Assembly (NCBI GenBank): GCA_041686915.1
Contig: JAWLDB010000033.1
Location: forward strand, 1 to 19,180
Reading direction: 5' to 3'
DNA length: 19,180 nt
Source of the DNA: JAWLDB01 sp041686915
Lineage (GTDB): Bacteria > Bacillota > UBA994 > UBA5500
Below, in pieces: positions 7,326 through 14,957 of this stretch. Both the position numbers and the translations under genes were made by a program. Within the stretch, counting starts at the first letter, position 1; every line of letters begins with the position of its first letter. The notes under the pieces were generated by a model that did no database searches, was not told the DNA's origin, and saw only the letters and a program-made list of their open reading frames with translations.

Positions 7326-7790
7326 CTAGTCACCCTGGGAACCAAATAGCATTGCCCTAACTTCATCCACGGGCATCCCATTTTGAGGATGACTGGGAAG
7401 TTGCAGTGGTGCAGGATCTATTACCCGTTTATATGACTCTTCCAGTAGCGTATGCACATCGGTGTATGCCTGCAACAGCCGCCCTTGGCTGTCAACTCTT
7501 GCCGACAGTTCCCCATGCAGAAGAAATGCTAGATTGTGCAGGTTGTTTGCTATACCGTTGATCCATGTCTGTTCCCAGCCGAGACCAGGCGTCGGGAGCG
7601 GTAACAAATCTCTGCGCTCTAGACAGATCCTGCGCATCCACTGTAGCTCCTGTAGCTCTTCCTCAACATATTGCAGCAGCCTTTCAAACTGTAAGTGGTC
7701 TCGCGAGGAGGCTTGTTGCTGCCTCGCTACGATGGCAGCATTGATCAGGCTACGTAACGTGTCAAACCACACCTGTTCCTGCTCGTGCAT
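7326..7790 (-). CDS. hypothetical helical protein
   Basis: 154 residues, not recognised. It has no signal peptide or membrane segment and is rich in Leu, Glu, Gln and Arg; residues about 25-60 (LQFERLLQYVEEELQELQW) look like an amphipathic or coiled-coil helix. A Pro-rich segment (LLPLPTPGLGWEQTW) separates it from a second helical region (about 75-120), and the tail is Pro-rich and acidic. The ATG at 7790 has GAAGGTG 6 nt upstream on the minus strand; the upstream GTG at 7799 lies inside that site. It follows the 7887-8348 gene by 96 nt in the same direction with no clear terminator between them, so cotranscription is plausible. No function is assigned. Confidence 0.65.
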   Translation of the reverse strand: MHEQEQVWFDTLRSLINAAIVARQQQASSRDHLQFERLLQYVEEELQELQWMRRICLERRDLLPLPTPGLGWEQTWINGIANNLHNLAFLLHGELSARVDSQGRLLQAYTDVHTLLEESYKRVIDPAPLQLPSHPQNGMPVDEVRAMLFGSQGD

Positions 7791-7886
7791 CAAAATCACC
7801 TTCCCGGTCTTCGTTTAGCGCCACAGCAACTAGTCTGGGTAAACAAGTGGCACTATATCCCCGGGAAGGGAAGAGAAGTTAGCTGT

Positions 7887-8348
7887 TTACAGCATTCTTC
7901 CGGCCTTTTTTGCACTCGCATCCATCGACGAGCCGATAGCAATTCCGAGACAAAGCCCTATGCCTATGGAGGCAGCACCAAGCATAGTCCTCTGCAAAGT
8001 CACTCCCAAAACTAAGCCAATTGACATCCACATGCTCTGGTTAGTACCATCTTCAATCAGCTTGTGTGTAGAGCGGAGATGCCGGATTAGTTCCTGGAAG
8101 AGTGCCTTGTGCTCCTTATGGTCAATGGTATGTCCTTGTGCAGCTTGCTCATAGAGCAAAACCAGCCTGTCAACCTTGCCTCTTAAGCTGTCGCATTCGG
8201 CGCAGCCCTCGGCAGAGTATCGCTCCAATCGGGTAGCAATCCGCTTCAGCAAATCAACCCTAAACCGTTTGGCGATTCGTTTGTCCAAGCTCGAAGTAAT
8301 GTCATCAATCTGCCTGAGTGTGTCAGTATGCCAGTCAGGATTGCGCAT
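7887..8348 (-). CDS. hypothetical protein with C-terminal membrane hairpin
   Basis: 153 residues, not recognised. The N-terminal about 105 residues are charged and helical, with a CAEC pair (residues 49-52) and His-rich stretches (HTIDHKEHKALFQELIRHLRS). The C-terminus has two hydrophobic, glycine-rich segments (about 107-120 and 123-141), suggesting a short membrane hairpin with a cytoplasmic N-domain. The ATG at 8348 has GGGGGAGG just upstream on the minus strand; the longer frame from 8369 would start upstream of this site. A good promoter lies at 8389-8417. The CxxC pair could bind metal or form a disulfide, but two cysteines alone do not establish either. Confidence 0.65.
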   Translation of the reverse strand: MRNPDWHTDTLRQIDDITSSLDKRIAKRFRVDLLKRIATRLERYSAEGCAECDSLRGKVDRLVLLYEQAAQGHTIDHKEHKALFQELIRHLRSTHKLIEDGTNQSMWMSIGLVLGVTLQRTMLGAASIGIGLCLGIAIGSSMDASAKKAGRML

Positions 8349-8388
8349 CTGACCTCCCCCTTTGCCCAAGTTTCCAATAATCCCCTTT

Positions 8389-8417
8389 ACTATAACAAGG
8401 AATTGCTTGACTGTAAA
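8389..8417 (-). promoter_or_regulatory. promoter for the 8348 to 7326 gene pair
   Basis: On the minus strand TTTACA (8417-8412), a 17-bp spacer and TATAGT (8394-8389) each match the sigma-A consensus closely. It lies between the end of the ABC exporter operon and the hypothetical gene starting at 8348, so that gene need not depend on exporter transcription. Confidence 0.7.
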
Positions 8418-8460
8418 CCAAATTCAACCCGGTCGTGGACGGTCAAATGGTCTTCCTTGT

Positions 8461-10248
8461 TCACTGGTACCACTCGGCCTGCGTGCGGAACAGCTTGGCA
8501 TATTCGCCGTTTCTCGCCAGCAACTCGGCATGGGTGCCGGTCTCGACTAGTCGACCTGATTGAAGCACCAGAATTGTATCAGCCAGGCGGGCAGCTCCCA
8601 GCCGATGAGAGATCAGGAAGCCAGTGCGGCCGGCTACCAACTGCTTAAATTGGCGGAATACATCCAGCTCTGCGATTGGGTCTAGCGCGGCTGTTGGTTC
8701 GTCCAAAATCAGCAGGTGTGCATCCCGCATGTAAGCACGCGCGATGGCTAGCTTTTGCCATTGACCTCCGGATAATTCTGCGCCATCTCGCCACTCTTTG
8801 CCCAAGGTTGTGTCGTACCCTGCAGGGAGCCGCTCTACCACCTGGTTAGCCCCGGATGCTGCTGCCGCAGCCTCTATACGGTTCAGGTCCCCGAATGCTT
8901 CAACTGCTCCCACCCCGATATTCTCGCCAGCTGTCATTGAGTACCGCAGGAAGTCCTGGAAGACCGGGGCGATCCGCCTGCGCACCTGCAGGCCTGTCTC
9001 GCTGTCAGGTTGAACCCCGTCAACGCTCACCTGCCCGTTGGAAGGTGGATAGAGCCCCATCAACAGCTTAACCAGCGTACTCTTGCCGGCGCCGTTCTCA
9101 CCAACTAGCGCCACCAGATGTCCAGGTTGCACCTGGAAGCTGACTTGCTCAAGAGCGGGGCGGTCCCTGCCTGGGTAAGTGAAGGTAACGTTGTCGAAGG
9201 TTACTCTGGCGGCAGGCACAGTATCCAAATTGGTCAAAACAGATTCTACTTGCGCTGCCGTCCCAATGCTAGCTTCGTCCAGGAACCGCCAGAAGTCGAT
9301 AGTGAAACCGGCATTGCGGTGCATACTGCTCAGGCTCCACACCAGCTCGCTCATCGCATTTTGGAAATCTTGAGTTACCCGCACAGCTGCTGCGAAGGCG
9401 CCTACGGTTAGGCGTCCCGCAGCCGCAGCTGTTGCCAACAAGGCGACGGCTACCCCATAGGATAAGGCACCGATTGTTCCAGATGCTGCATCACAGAAAC
9501 CAGCGGTACGCACAATGGCCAGACGCTTGCTTAACGGACCATAGGTGACGTCACGCCAACGCCGGAGTAGTTCCTGCTGCAAACCAAACAAGCGAATCTC
9601 CTGCGCCGACTTCCGTTCTGTCACCAATTGAGCAAGATAGGCAGCGCGGCGCTGTTCCTCAGTCTGCACCCGCCAAAGCCAGGTAATCCGTTGGCTGACG
9701 CCTTTCTTGAACCACCAGGCAGGTAGTACGGAAACAGCAATCACTAGCATGGCCAACCAGTTGGTCGAAGCCAGTACTATCAGCAGTGATCCGATGACCA
9801 GCAGGTTCTGTGTGATACGGGTGAACCCGGATACGATGGGGAAGACATGTTGGGTCAAGCCATCTTTAGCACGGGAGAAGCGGTTGAAGAATTCGGCGTC
9901 TTCCATCTGCATCAGGGGTACATCACCTGCGGTGGCCAAGAGCCGCTCCTGCATACGCAGTTCAGCGTCCTGACGCATCCACTCGGTGAGGTATGGCTGG
10001 GCAGAGCGGGCCAAATCTCCCACCAGCAGGATGAGGGCAGTCACACCTAACCAGAGCAATGCCGTGCTCCAGGTGACGCCTGCTCCGACACGCATCACTA
10101 CATCGTTAATCAGATGACTGATGCTCCAAAACTCCGCGGCTGGTTGTAGACCGACCAACAAAGTCACCAGCAAGTTCAGTAGCGACATCAACGGTGCGGA
10201 GGCAACCACGGCCCAGATGAAACGCAGCCAGTTAATTAGCAAACTCAT
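8461..10248 (-). CDS. ABC exporter half-transporter, second subunit
   Basis: 595 residues: an N-terminal membrane domain with about six segments (first around 12-34, last around 260-285), then a nucleotide-binding domain. Walker A is GENGAGKST (383-391), the Q-loop is VFQDF (Gln431), the signature is LSGGQ (492-496), Walker B is LLILDE (512-517) with catalytic Glu517, and the H-loop His548 is in ISHR. All ATPase motifs look intact, so no degenerate site is evident by eye. The ATG at 10248 overlaps the stop of the first subunit (ATGA) and has AAAGGAGGG upstream, indicating coupled synthesis of a probable heterodimer. The substrate is unknown; drug, peptide and lipid exporters all share this layout. 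The C-terminus ends in TQAEWYQ, paralleling the MQAQWYE end of its partner. Confidence 0.92.
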   Translation of the reverse strand: MSLLINWLRFIWAVVASAPLMSLLNLLVTLLVGLQPAAEFWSISHLINDVVMRVGAGVTWSTALLWLGVTALILLVGDLARSAQPYLTEWMRQDAELRMQERLLATAGDVPLMQMEDAEFFNRFSRAKDGLTQHVFPIVSGFTRITQNLLVIGSLLIVLASTNWLAMLVIAVSVLPAWWFKKGVSQRITWLWRVQTEEQRRAAYLAQLVTERKSAQEIRLFGLQQELLRRWRDVTYGPLSKRLAIVRTAGFCDAASGTIGALSYGVAVALLATAAAAGRLTVGAFAAAVRVTQDFQNAMSELVWSLSSMHRNAGFTIDFWRFLDEASIGTAAQVESVLTNLDTVPAARVTFDNVTFTYPGRDRPALEQVSFQVQPGHLVALVGENGAGKSTLVKLLMGLYPPSNGQVSVDGVQPDSETGLQVRRRIAPVFQDFLRYSMTAGENIGVGAVEAFGDLNRIEAAAAASGANQVVERLPAGYDTTLGKEWRDGAELSGGQWQKLAIARAYMRDAHLLILDEPTAALDPIAELDVFRQFKQLVAGRTGFLISHRLGAARLADTILVLQSGRLVETGTHAELLARNGEYAKLFRTQAEWYQ

Positions 10249-12101
10249 AGCAGACCCTCCTTTGCAGCGGCCACATCCGCATCCTCATACCATTGCGCCT
10301 GCATGCGGAACAGCTCGGCATAGATGCCGTTCTTGGCCATCAGCTCGTGATGGCTTCCCGTTTCCGCTAACCGCCCGTCTGAAAGCACAACCACGCGGTC
10401 TGCCAAACGAGCTGAGCCCAATCTGTGGGAGATGATAATAGCCGTTTTATCGAGTACCAACTCAATGAACCGGCCGAACACCTCCAGTTCGGCTAAGGGG
10501 TCGAGGGCAGCAGTAGGTTCATCTAGAATGAGTACCTGCGCATCGCGGGCGAAAGCACGTGCCAGGGCGATGCGTTGCCATTGACCGCCAGAAAGGCCCA
10601 CCCCACCGGAGAAAGCCTTACCGAGTTGCGTGTCGTAGCCAGTCGGCAAACTGTTAACCAGGTCAGACAGACCAGTAGCTTGACAAACGCTCTCCACAAC
10701 CGGGTGCCCGGCGCCAACTCTGCCTAGGGCAACGTTATCGAACAAGGTCAGCTCATAGCGCAGGAAGTCCTGGAAGACGCAGCTCAGATTGTCCCTAAGT
10801 GACGCCGGGTTAATCTCCTGCAGGTCCACGCCGTCCACGGTGATACGGCCAGAAGTCGGGCGGTAGAAACAGAGCAGTAGCTTGATCAATGTACTCTTTC
10901 CCGCACCGTTGACGCCGACAAGGGCAATCTTCTCTCCGGCACGCAGTTCCAGCGAAAGGCCTTTCAGAACAGGCTCGGCTGCTCCCGGATACGTGAAGTG
11001 CACGTCTTCAAACCGGATTGTATGCATCAGCTTATCTGGAAAGGAGTGAGTGCCGGGAGACTCCTCGTTATCCACTGGCATCTCCAGAAAATGTCGCAGG
11101 TCTGCTACTGGCAGACCATACTGCCAAATAAAGCCCAATGAACCTGCAGCTTGTGTGAGAGCAGTTTGCAGGATACGCACCGCGCTGATCAACACGATGA
11201 TTTCTCCGGTACTGATTAATCCGCGGAAAGCTCTATCAACAATCAACAAGAGAGCTAAACCAAACAGAGTATTGGCTGCCAGGCATGCCAGCCAACCCTC
11301 ACGTGTCCCTAGGAAACGCCCACGTAAGAACTCCGCTTTGCGCAAGGTAAATGCCTGTCTCCAACGTTCCAGGAAAAACTGACGCAGCTGGAAGCCGCGC
11401 AGCTCGGTGGCTGATTCGCGGCCGCTGAGTAGGCGCCCCAGATAATCAGTCAGACGACGACTAGGACTGTGCTCCTTCTCCAGGCCATGCATGCGCTTGC
11501 CTTGGCGAGTACCTGTCCAGGCAATAGGGATAGCTGCCACCAAGGCGAGACCGGCGATGCTGAGTGACGTCGTTGCGAGTAGCAGCAAGGTAGAAAAGGC
11601 TTGCACGAAGATGGCGGCGGTAAAGAATATGTCACCCATTAGCTCGTGCACAGTCTTGCTGTTTCGGTTTGCCCGCTCAATCAGGTTATGGGTGTTAGGA
11701 TCTTCAAAGGCAGCAGCAGGCAGCGAAGCGGCCTTGTCGAGGATGAGGGTGTGTATATACGGCGCAAGCTTCTCTTCAATGCGAGTGTCAAAGTTCTTGG
11801 CGAAGGCGGTACCGACTTCGGTTATAGTCAGAGTGACTACCAGGACTATCAGGGGCGCCTGCAGCTCTGCTCCGCTGCCTCCAGCCGTGACCACCTGAAT
11901 AACGCTCTTGAGCAGGTAGAGGCAGACTACCGGCCCGACCCGGCGTAGGACCAGACCAGCGAGGTGTACAACCAATTCGATAGGACAAGCTCTATAGGCC
12001 ATGGATATGGTCCAGGTCAAATGGGGAAGGGGCGAGGTCAAAGGGTTCCAGAGTGACCGCCACCATGACGGTCGACGTTCTGCGTGTATATGCGAACTCA
12101 T
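10245..12101 (-). CDS. ABC exporter half-transporter, first subunit
   Basis: 618 residues with a six-segment membrane domain (about 42-65, 84-100, 158-178, 180-198, 270-288 and 295-315) fused to a nucleotide-binding domain. Walker A is GVNGAGKST (396-404), the Q-loop Gln is 444, the signature is LSGGQ (503-507), Walker B is VLILDE with catalytic Glu528, and the H-loop is His559. It pairs with the downstream gene (4-nt overlap), as in BmrCD-type heterodimeric exporters. The ATG at 12101 has GGAGG 8 nt upstream on the minus strand. Between promoter and start is a leader of about 270 nt that ends in an intrinsic terminator (12142-12176), so expression is probably controlled by attenuation. A short N-terminal Trp/Pro-rich extension precedes the first segment. 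The inducer and substrate cannot be inferred. Confidence 0.92.
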   Translation of the reverse strand: MSSHIHAERRPSWWRSLWNPLTSPLPHLTWTISMAYRACPIELVVHLAGLVLRRVGPVVCLYLLKSVIQVVTAGGSGAELQAPLIVLVVTLTITEVGTAFAKNFDTRIEEKLAPYIHTLILDKAASLPAAAFEDPNTHNLIERANRNSKTVHELMGDIFFTAAIFVQAFSTLLLLATTSLSIAGLALVAAIPIAWTGTRQGKRMHGLEKEHSPSRRLTDYLGRLLSGRESATELRGFQLRQFFLERWRQAFTLRKAEFLRGRFLGTREGWLACLAANTLFGLALLLIVDRAFRGLISTGEIIVLISAVRILQTALTQAAGSLGFIWQYGLPVADLRHFLEMPVDNEESPGTHSFPDKLMHTIRFEDVHFTYPGAAEPVLKGLSLELRAGEKIALVGVNGAGKSTLIKLLLCFYRPTSGRITVDGVDLQEINPASLRDNLSCVFQDFLRYELTLFDNVALGRVGAGHPVVESVCQATGLSDLVNSLPTGYDTQLGKAFSGGVGLSGGQWQRIALARAFARDAQVLILDEPTAALDPLAELEVFGRFIELVLDKTAIIISHRLGSARLADRVVVLSDGRLAETGSHHELMAKNGIYAELFRMQAQWYEDADVAAAKEGLL

Positions 12102-12141
12102 ATGGGCATCCTCCGTTTCTTTCTATCCGTCCCATGCAAGC

Positions 12142-12176
12142 AAAAAAACTGCGTGTGAACAACAGTTCACACGCAG
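12142..12176 (-). terminator. leader terminator upstream of the ABC exporter
   Basis: Read on the minus strand: CTGCGTGTGAAC, loop TGTT, GTTCACACGCAG, then seven T residues directly after the stem (12148-12142). It is a perfect 12-bp stem lying 41 nt before the exporter start codon and downstream of its promoter. A terminator here must be bypassed for expression. Confidence 0.88.
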
Positions 12177-12325
12177 CCCAAAATCGGCTCATGAGCGAGC
12201 ACTAAAAGCACAAATGCCTTGGGAGCGGTATCCGGTTGTTCTCAACTAAACAGGTGGAGAAGGTATAGCAAACTAAGCCCCTTCGCAGGTGGCTGAGTGA
12301 GCAACCTTTTCGATGAAGTTCCTGG

Positions 12326-12346
12326 TTAGTTGAGGTTAGCCGGCAT
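12326..12346 (-). CDS. putative 6-residue leader peptide MPANLN
   Basis: ATG CCG GCT AAC CTC AAC TAA on the minus strand, with AAAGGGG (12360-12354) 7 nt upstream, begins about 26 nt after the predicted transcription start. GGCAT (12355-12351) and ATGCC (12346-12342) can form a small hairpin enclosing the start codon. Its codons 5-6 and stop form the 5' arm of the long leader stem, so a ribosome there would open that stem. Translation is inferred from position and ribosome binding site only; so short an ORF can arise by chance. Confidence 0.45.
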   Translation of the reverse strand: MPANLN

Positions 12347-12378
12347 ACGGATGCCCCTTTCACACAAAATTCGGGTTG

Positions 12379-12407
12379 ATTGTACAGCGGATCAGCCACT
12401 CAGTCAA
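12379..12407 (-). promoter_or_regulatory. promoter of the ABC exporter operon
   Basis: On the minus strand TTGACT (12407-12402), an exact 17-bp spacer and TACAAT (12384-12379), each one mismatch from consensus. The remaining stretch between here and the rightward gene at 12540 (12408-12539) shows only that gene's ribosome binding site AAAGGAGG (12526-12533) and no other supported element. Confidence 0.8.
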
Positions 12408-12539
12408 GGGTAAAGTCCATTCACACGCAATGCCACACCAGCCACGGCAGCGAACAGAAGACTAGCAGGATTTATCCGCTATGACGGCTAACCCAAGAGC
12501 GAAGGATACTTCTATATAGCGTCTAAAGGAGGAAACGAT

Positions 12540-13619
12540 TTGGCTAAACGGTTTAGGGTGGGATGCCTCGGCCTGGTTCTAGTCGTCGTAGTGCTGATGG
12601 TTGGTCTCGCTACATTTAATTCGTTCACCGATAGCAGGCTACGCAGCCTGAAGACTGCACTCGACTATCTCACAGCTGAGGAGAAAGCTATTCTGGACAC
12701 CACTGTCTGGTTGCGCCAAGAAGCAGGGAATGCAGTCTGGCCCGGCTTCAATAGTTTTGAGGCTCCTATGGTTGCCTATAACGAAGGGTATGAGTTCCTG
12801 CTCAATAGCGGGAGTCTGCCAGGTTGGGAGCCAGTCGGCGATGAGTGGCAGGGTAAGGAGTATTATCGGCGGTTAGCAGATGATCCGCAGGCCTTTGCAG
12901 TGATGGTAGGCAGTCTATGGGCGGGTAGCATGTGTACCTTGAACACCTACAATGTCAAAGGTGTTAGAGCAGCACGTCAGCAGTTGCCTCCGCTGATTGC
13001 CCAGTTGCTGCCCACCCGGCTACTGACGATTGATGAAGCGATGGTGACAGTTGCAGTTAACCATGAGCAGTTTCACGCCTTCCAGGCCACATATAACCCG
13101 CAGCGTTTTGATGCTGCCATGGAGTCTTACAGCTATGAGCAGCAATACCCTTACGATGACAAGGCTTTCAGGGAAGCATGGGACGAAGAGGGCAGCTTGC
13201 TCTGGGAAGCGATGCAGACCACGGATGATGCTACAGCCAGAGAGCTCACGGTACAGTTCCTGGAAACCCGCGACGCGCGGCGCGAGGCTGCTGCACTTGA
13301 TGATGGGCCGCTAGCTTTCGAGTGCAACATCGAGTGGCTGGAAGGACTGGCCAAATATGTGGAACGCAGTTTCTATCTCGTAGCAGCTGATACTCCAGAA
13401 CTGAGTGGCTTCAGTAAAGACTCCGCGTATTTGACCCAAGAGCTCAAACGTCTGAAGAGCGGCTTAGGGGGTCATAACGGCGACTTCCGCTTCTACTTGA
13501 GCGGTATGGCGCAAGCTACCCTGTTGGATCGCTTCAGTCCTGGCTGGAAGGAAAGAGCTTTGCTGACAGATGTCAGCCTGGATGAGTTGCTACGCGAGGC
13601 AGTATCGCCCCAAGACTAA
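12540..13619 (+). CDS. secreted or membrane-anchored HEXXH protein, putative metallopeptidase
   Basis: 359 residues starting at TTG, supported by AAAGGAGG with normal spacing. Residues 8-26 form an uncleaved anchor or signal peptide after the basic start MAKRFRVG. The rest is hydrophilic and mostly helical. NHEQFHAF (about 174-181) contains an HEXXH motif, and IEWLEGLAKYVE (264-275) about 90 residues later supplies Glu268 (or Glu265) as a plausible third zinc ligand, an arrangement like gluzincins. I do not recognise a named family, and sequence outside the motif is not obviously related to the HEXXH protein at 6007-7188. It diverges from the ABC exporter operon; the shared upstream region carries the exporter promoter and leader. 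No terminator is evident after the stop. Confidence 0.72.
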   Translation: MAKRFRVGCLGLVLVVVVLMVGLATFNSFTDSRLRSLKTALDYLTAEEKAILDTTVWLRQEAGNAVWPGFNSFEAPMVAYNEGYEFLLNSGSLPGWEPVGDEWQGKEYYRRLADDPQAFAVMVGSLWAGSMCTLNTYNVKGVRAARQQLPPLIAQLLPTRLLTIDEAMVTVAVNHEQFHAFQATYNPQRFDAAMESYSYEQQYPYDDKAFREAWDEEGSLLWEAMQTTDDATARELTVQFLETRDARREAAALDDGPLAFECNIEWLEGLAKYVERSFYLVAADTPELSGFSKDSAYLTQELKRLKSGLGGHNGDFRFYLSGMAQATLLDRFSPGWKERALLTDVSLDELLREAVSPQD

Positions 13620-13738
13620 GTAGCACTACAGAATGGGGGCAGCCACCGAGCGTTGCGTTTTGCTTCTCCACTAACAAGGGTTAACGTTCCGTGCTGCCGA
13701 AGTGGAGTACATAATCAAGTAGGAAAGAAGGGGTGTAG

Positions 13739-14881
13739 ATGAACTACGTTGGACGTCTGGAGCGCTTGAAGCAAGCCATGGTGAACGGAGGTCTGGATGG
13801 CCTGGTCTATGGTATCGGTGCCAACTTCCAGTACTTCACCGGTTTGCCGGTAGAGTGGCAGCGCGAGCATGAGACTGCCGAACCGGAGTGCTTGATGGTA
13901 CTCTCCAGGGATAGAGAGCCGTGCATTGTAATCGGTTGCGGACACGACCACTTGGTTGCCGCGGGGTCGCTCGAGCACTTCACCATCTATCCTCAGGAAG
14001 AAGCTGTTGCAGTTTTGCGCAGCCATCTGCGCGGCCAACGCTTCGGTGTAAGCCGCAAGGCAGCAGACTACCTGCAACAGCTAATTGTCGAACTGGTCCC
14101 TGATGCAGAGTGTGTGGTAGCAGAGGAACTGGGCGAGGAAATGCGTTACGTGAAGGATGTTGATGAGATCTCCATCCTAAGGCGAGCTGCTACTCTTACC
14201 GACCAGGTGATGGAGCGGGTTGTGCCGCACATCCGCCCTGGAATAACCCAGCTTGACTTACAGGCTATGATAATGCAGACAGGCCTGTCCCTGGGTGCCC
14301 AAGATGTATCTTTCCCGCCGGCCGGCTTATACGTGAAGTCGGGCACGGAAGCAAACCAGAATCCTTTTGTTTACCCCCAGGAGAAGGGACTGGTGGCTGG
14401 TACTTCTATCGCCTTTGACTTTGGCTTCGTGCTAGACGGGTACTGCTCAGATTTTGGCCGTTCTTTCTACTGCGGTCCAGCACCAGACTACATATCTGGA
14501 GCGTATAGGGCTCTGCAGGACGGGCAATGCCACTTGATCAGCCAGCTGAAGCCAGGTGTGAAGATTAGCGAGTTTTACAGCATTCTGGAGCGGTTCCTCG
14601 ATGAGCGTGGCTACGGTGATCGGCTGCGAGCCAGGCTGCCAGACGGAACTCTAGGACACCAGATTGGTGTCGACCTGCACGAGAATCCTTGGTTGAAGCC
14701 GAGCTGCGACATGGAGCTACGCCCGGGTATGGTAATGGCCATCGAGCCTAAGCTCTGGTTGCCTGGTGAGTACTACCTGCGGGTAGAAGACATCGTGCTG
14801 ATTACGGAAGAAGGCGCCGAGTCTTTGACCAACTTCGACCGCCAACTCTTCGAGCTCCCCTTGGGACACGGGGACGTATAA
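13739..14881 (+). CDS. M24 family peptidase (Xaa-Pro aminopeptidase/dipeptidase type)
   Basis: 380 residues. A creatinase-type N-domain (about 1-135) is followed by a pita-bread catalytic domain carrying the five metal ligands: Asp227 in AFDFGFV, Asp238 in CSDFGRSF, His307 in LGHQIGVDLHE, Glu336 in MAIEPKL and Glu350 in LRVEDIV. It probably cleaves X-Pro peptides, although related members have other substrates. The ATG is preceded by AAGAAGGGGTG. The last six residues (LGHGDV) and the stop codon are encoded by the repeat arm at 14861-14892, so the natural C-terminus was probably altered by repeat insertion; the conserved part ends around NFDRQLFEL. The TIM-barrel gene follows after 76 nt in the same direction. 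Confidence 0.9.
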   Translation: MNYVGRLERLKQAMVNGGLDGLVYGIGANFQYFTGLPVEWQREHETAEPECLMVLSRDREPCIVIGCGHDHLVAAGSLEHFTIYPQEEAVAVLRSHLRGQRFGVSRKAADYLQQLIVELVPDAECVVAEELGEEMRYVKDVDEISILRRAATLTDQVMERVVPHIRPGITQLDLQAMIMQTGLSLGAQDVSFPPAGLYVKSGTEANQNPFVYPQEKGLVAGTSIAFDFGFVLDGYCSDFGRSFYCGPAPDYISGAYRALQDGQCHLISQLKPGVKISEFYSILERFLDERGYGDRLRARLPDGTLGHQIGVDLHENPWLKPSCDMELRPGMVMAIEPKLWLPGEYYLRVEDIVLITEEGAESLTNFDRQLFELPLGHGDV

Positions 14882-14892
14882 TTTGGACCACG
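14861..14892 (+). repeat. RAYT-associated repeat arm, copy 1
   Basis: TTGGGACACGGGGACG followed by TATAATTTGGACCACG. It is identical in 31 of 32 positions to the copy at 15761-15792, exactly 900 nt further on in the same orientation. Its first 21 bases are read as the end of the M24 peptidase, with the stop TAA taken from TATAAT. No inverted mate lies nearby, so it is a single arm. Confidence 0.88.
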
Positions 14893-14957
14893 TGATTGCG
14901 TGCCTAAATGGGGCTGCCAGCGCTTCAAATTAAGATGGCTGAAGAGGTGAGAACTCT

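Larger units (their letters stand above)
12102..12372 (-). promoter_or_regulatory. ABC exporter 5' leader (putative attenuator)
   Basis: Non-coding leader from the predicted transcription start (near 12372) to the first ABC gene. In transcript order it has a 6-codon ORF (12346-12326), then a long-range stem formed by CTCAACTAA plus CAGG (12334-12321) with CCTG plus TTAGTTGAG (12254-12241), with one mismatch. The closing arm includes the leader ORF's last codons and stop. The terminator hairpin is at 12176-12149. GTTGCTCACTCAGCC (12305-12291), inside the loop of that stem, can pair imperfectly with the terminator 5' arm (GGCTG, GTG, G and AAC paired; two mismatches and one bulge). It is therefore a candidate antiterminator. 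I saw no T-box consensus or known riboswitch core. Confidence 0.6.

Noticed and set aside
8461..12101. Degenerate ATPase site in one ABC subunit, as in many heterodimeric exporters
   Set aside because: Both subunits keep Walker A, LSGGQ, the Walker B glutamate and the H-loop histidine by eye.
12102..12372. T-box or known metabolite riboswitch in the exporter leader
   Set aside because: No T-box consensus (TGGNACCGCG-like) or recognisable riboswitch core was found by eye; a covariance model search would be decisive.
12202..12399. 65-residue minus-strand frame upstream of the ABC exporter
   Set aside because: It begins inside the promoter spacer, before the predicted transcription start, and has no protein-like composition; the 6-codon ORF has the better ribosome binding site.
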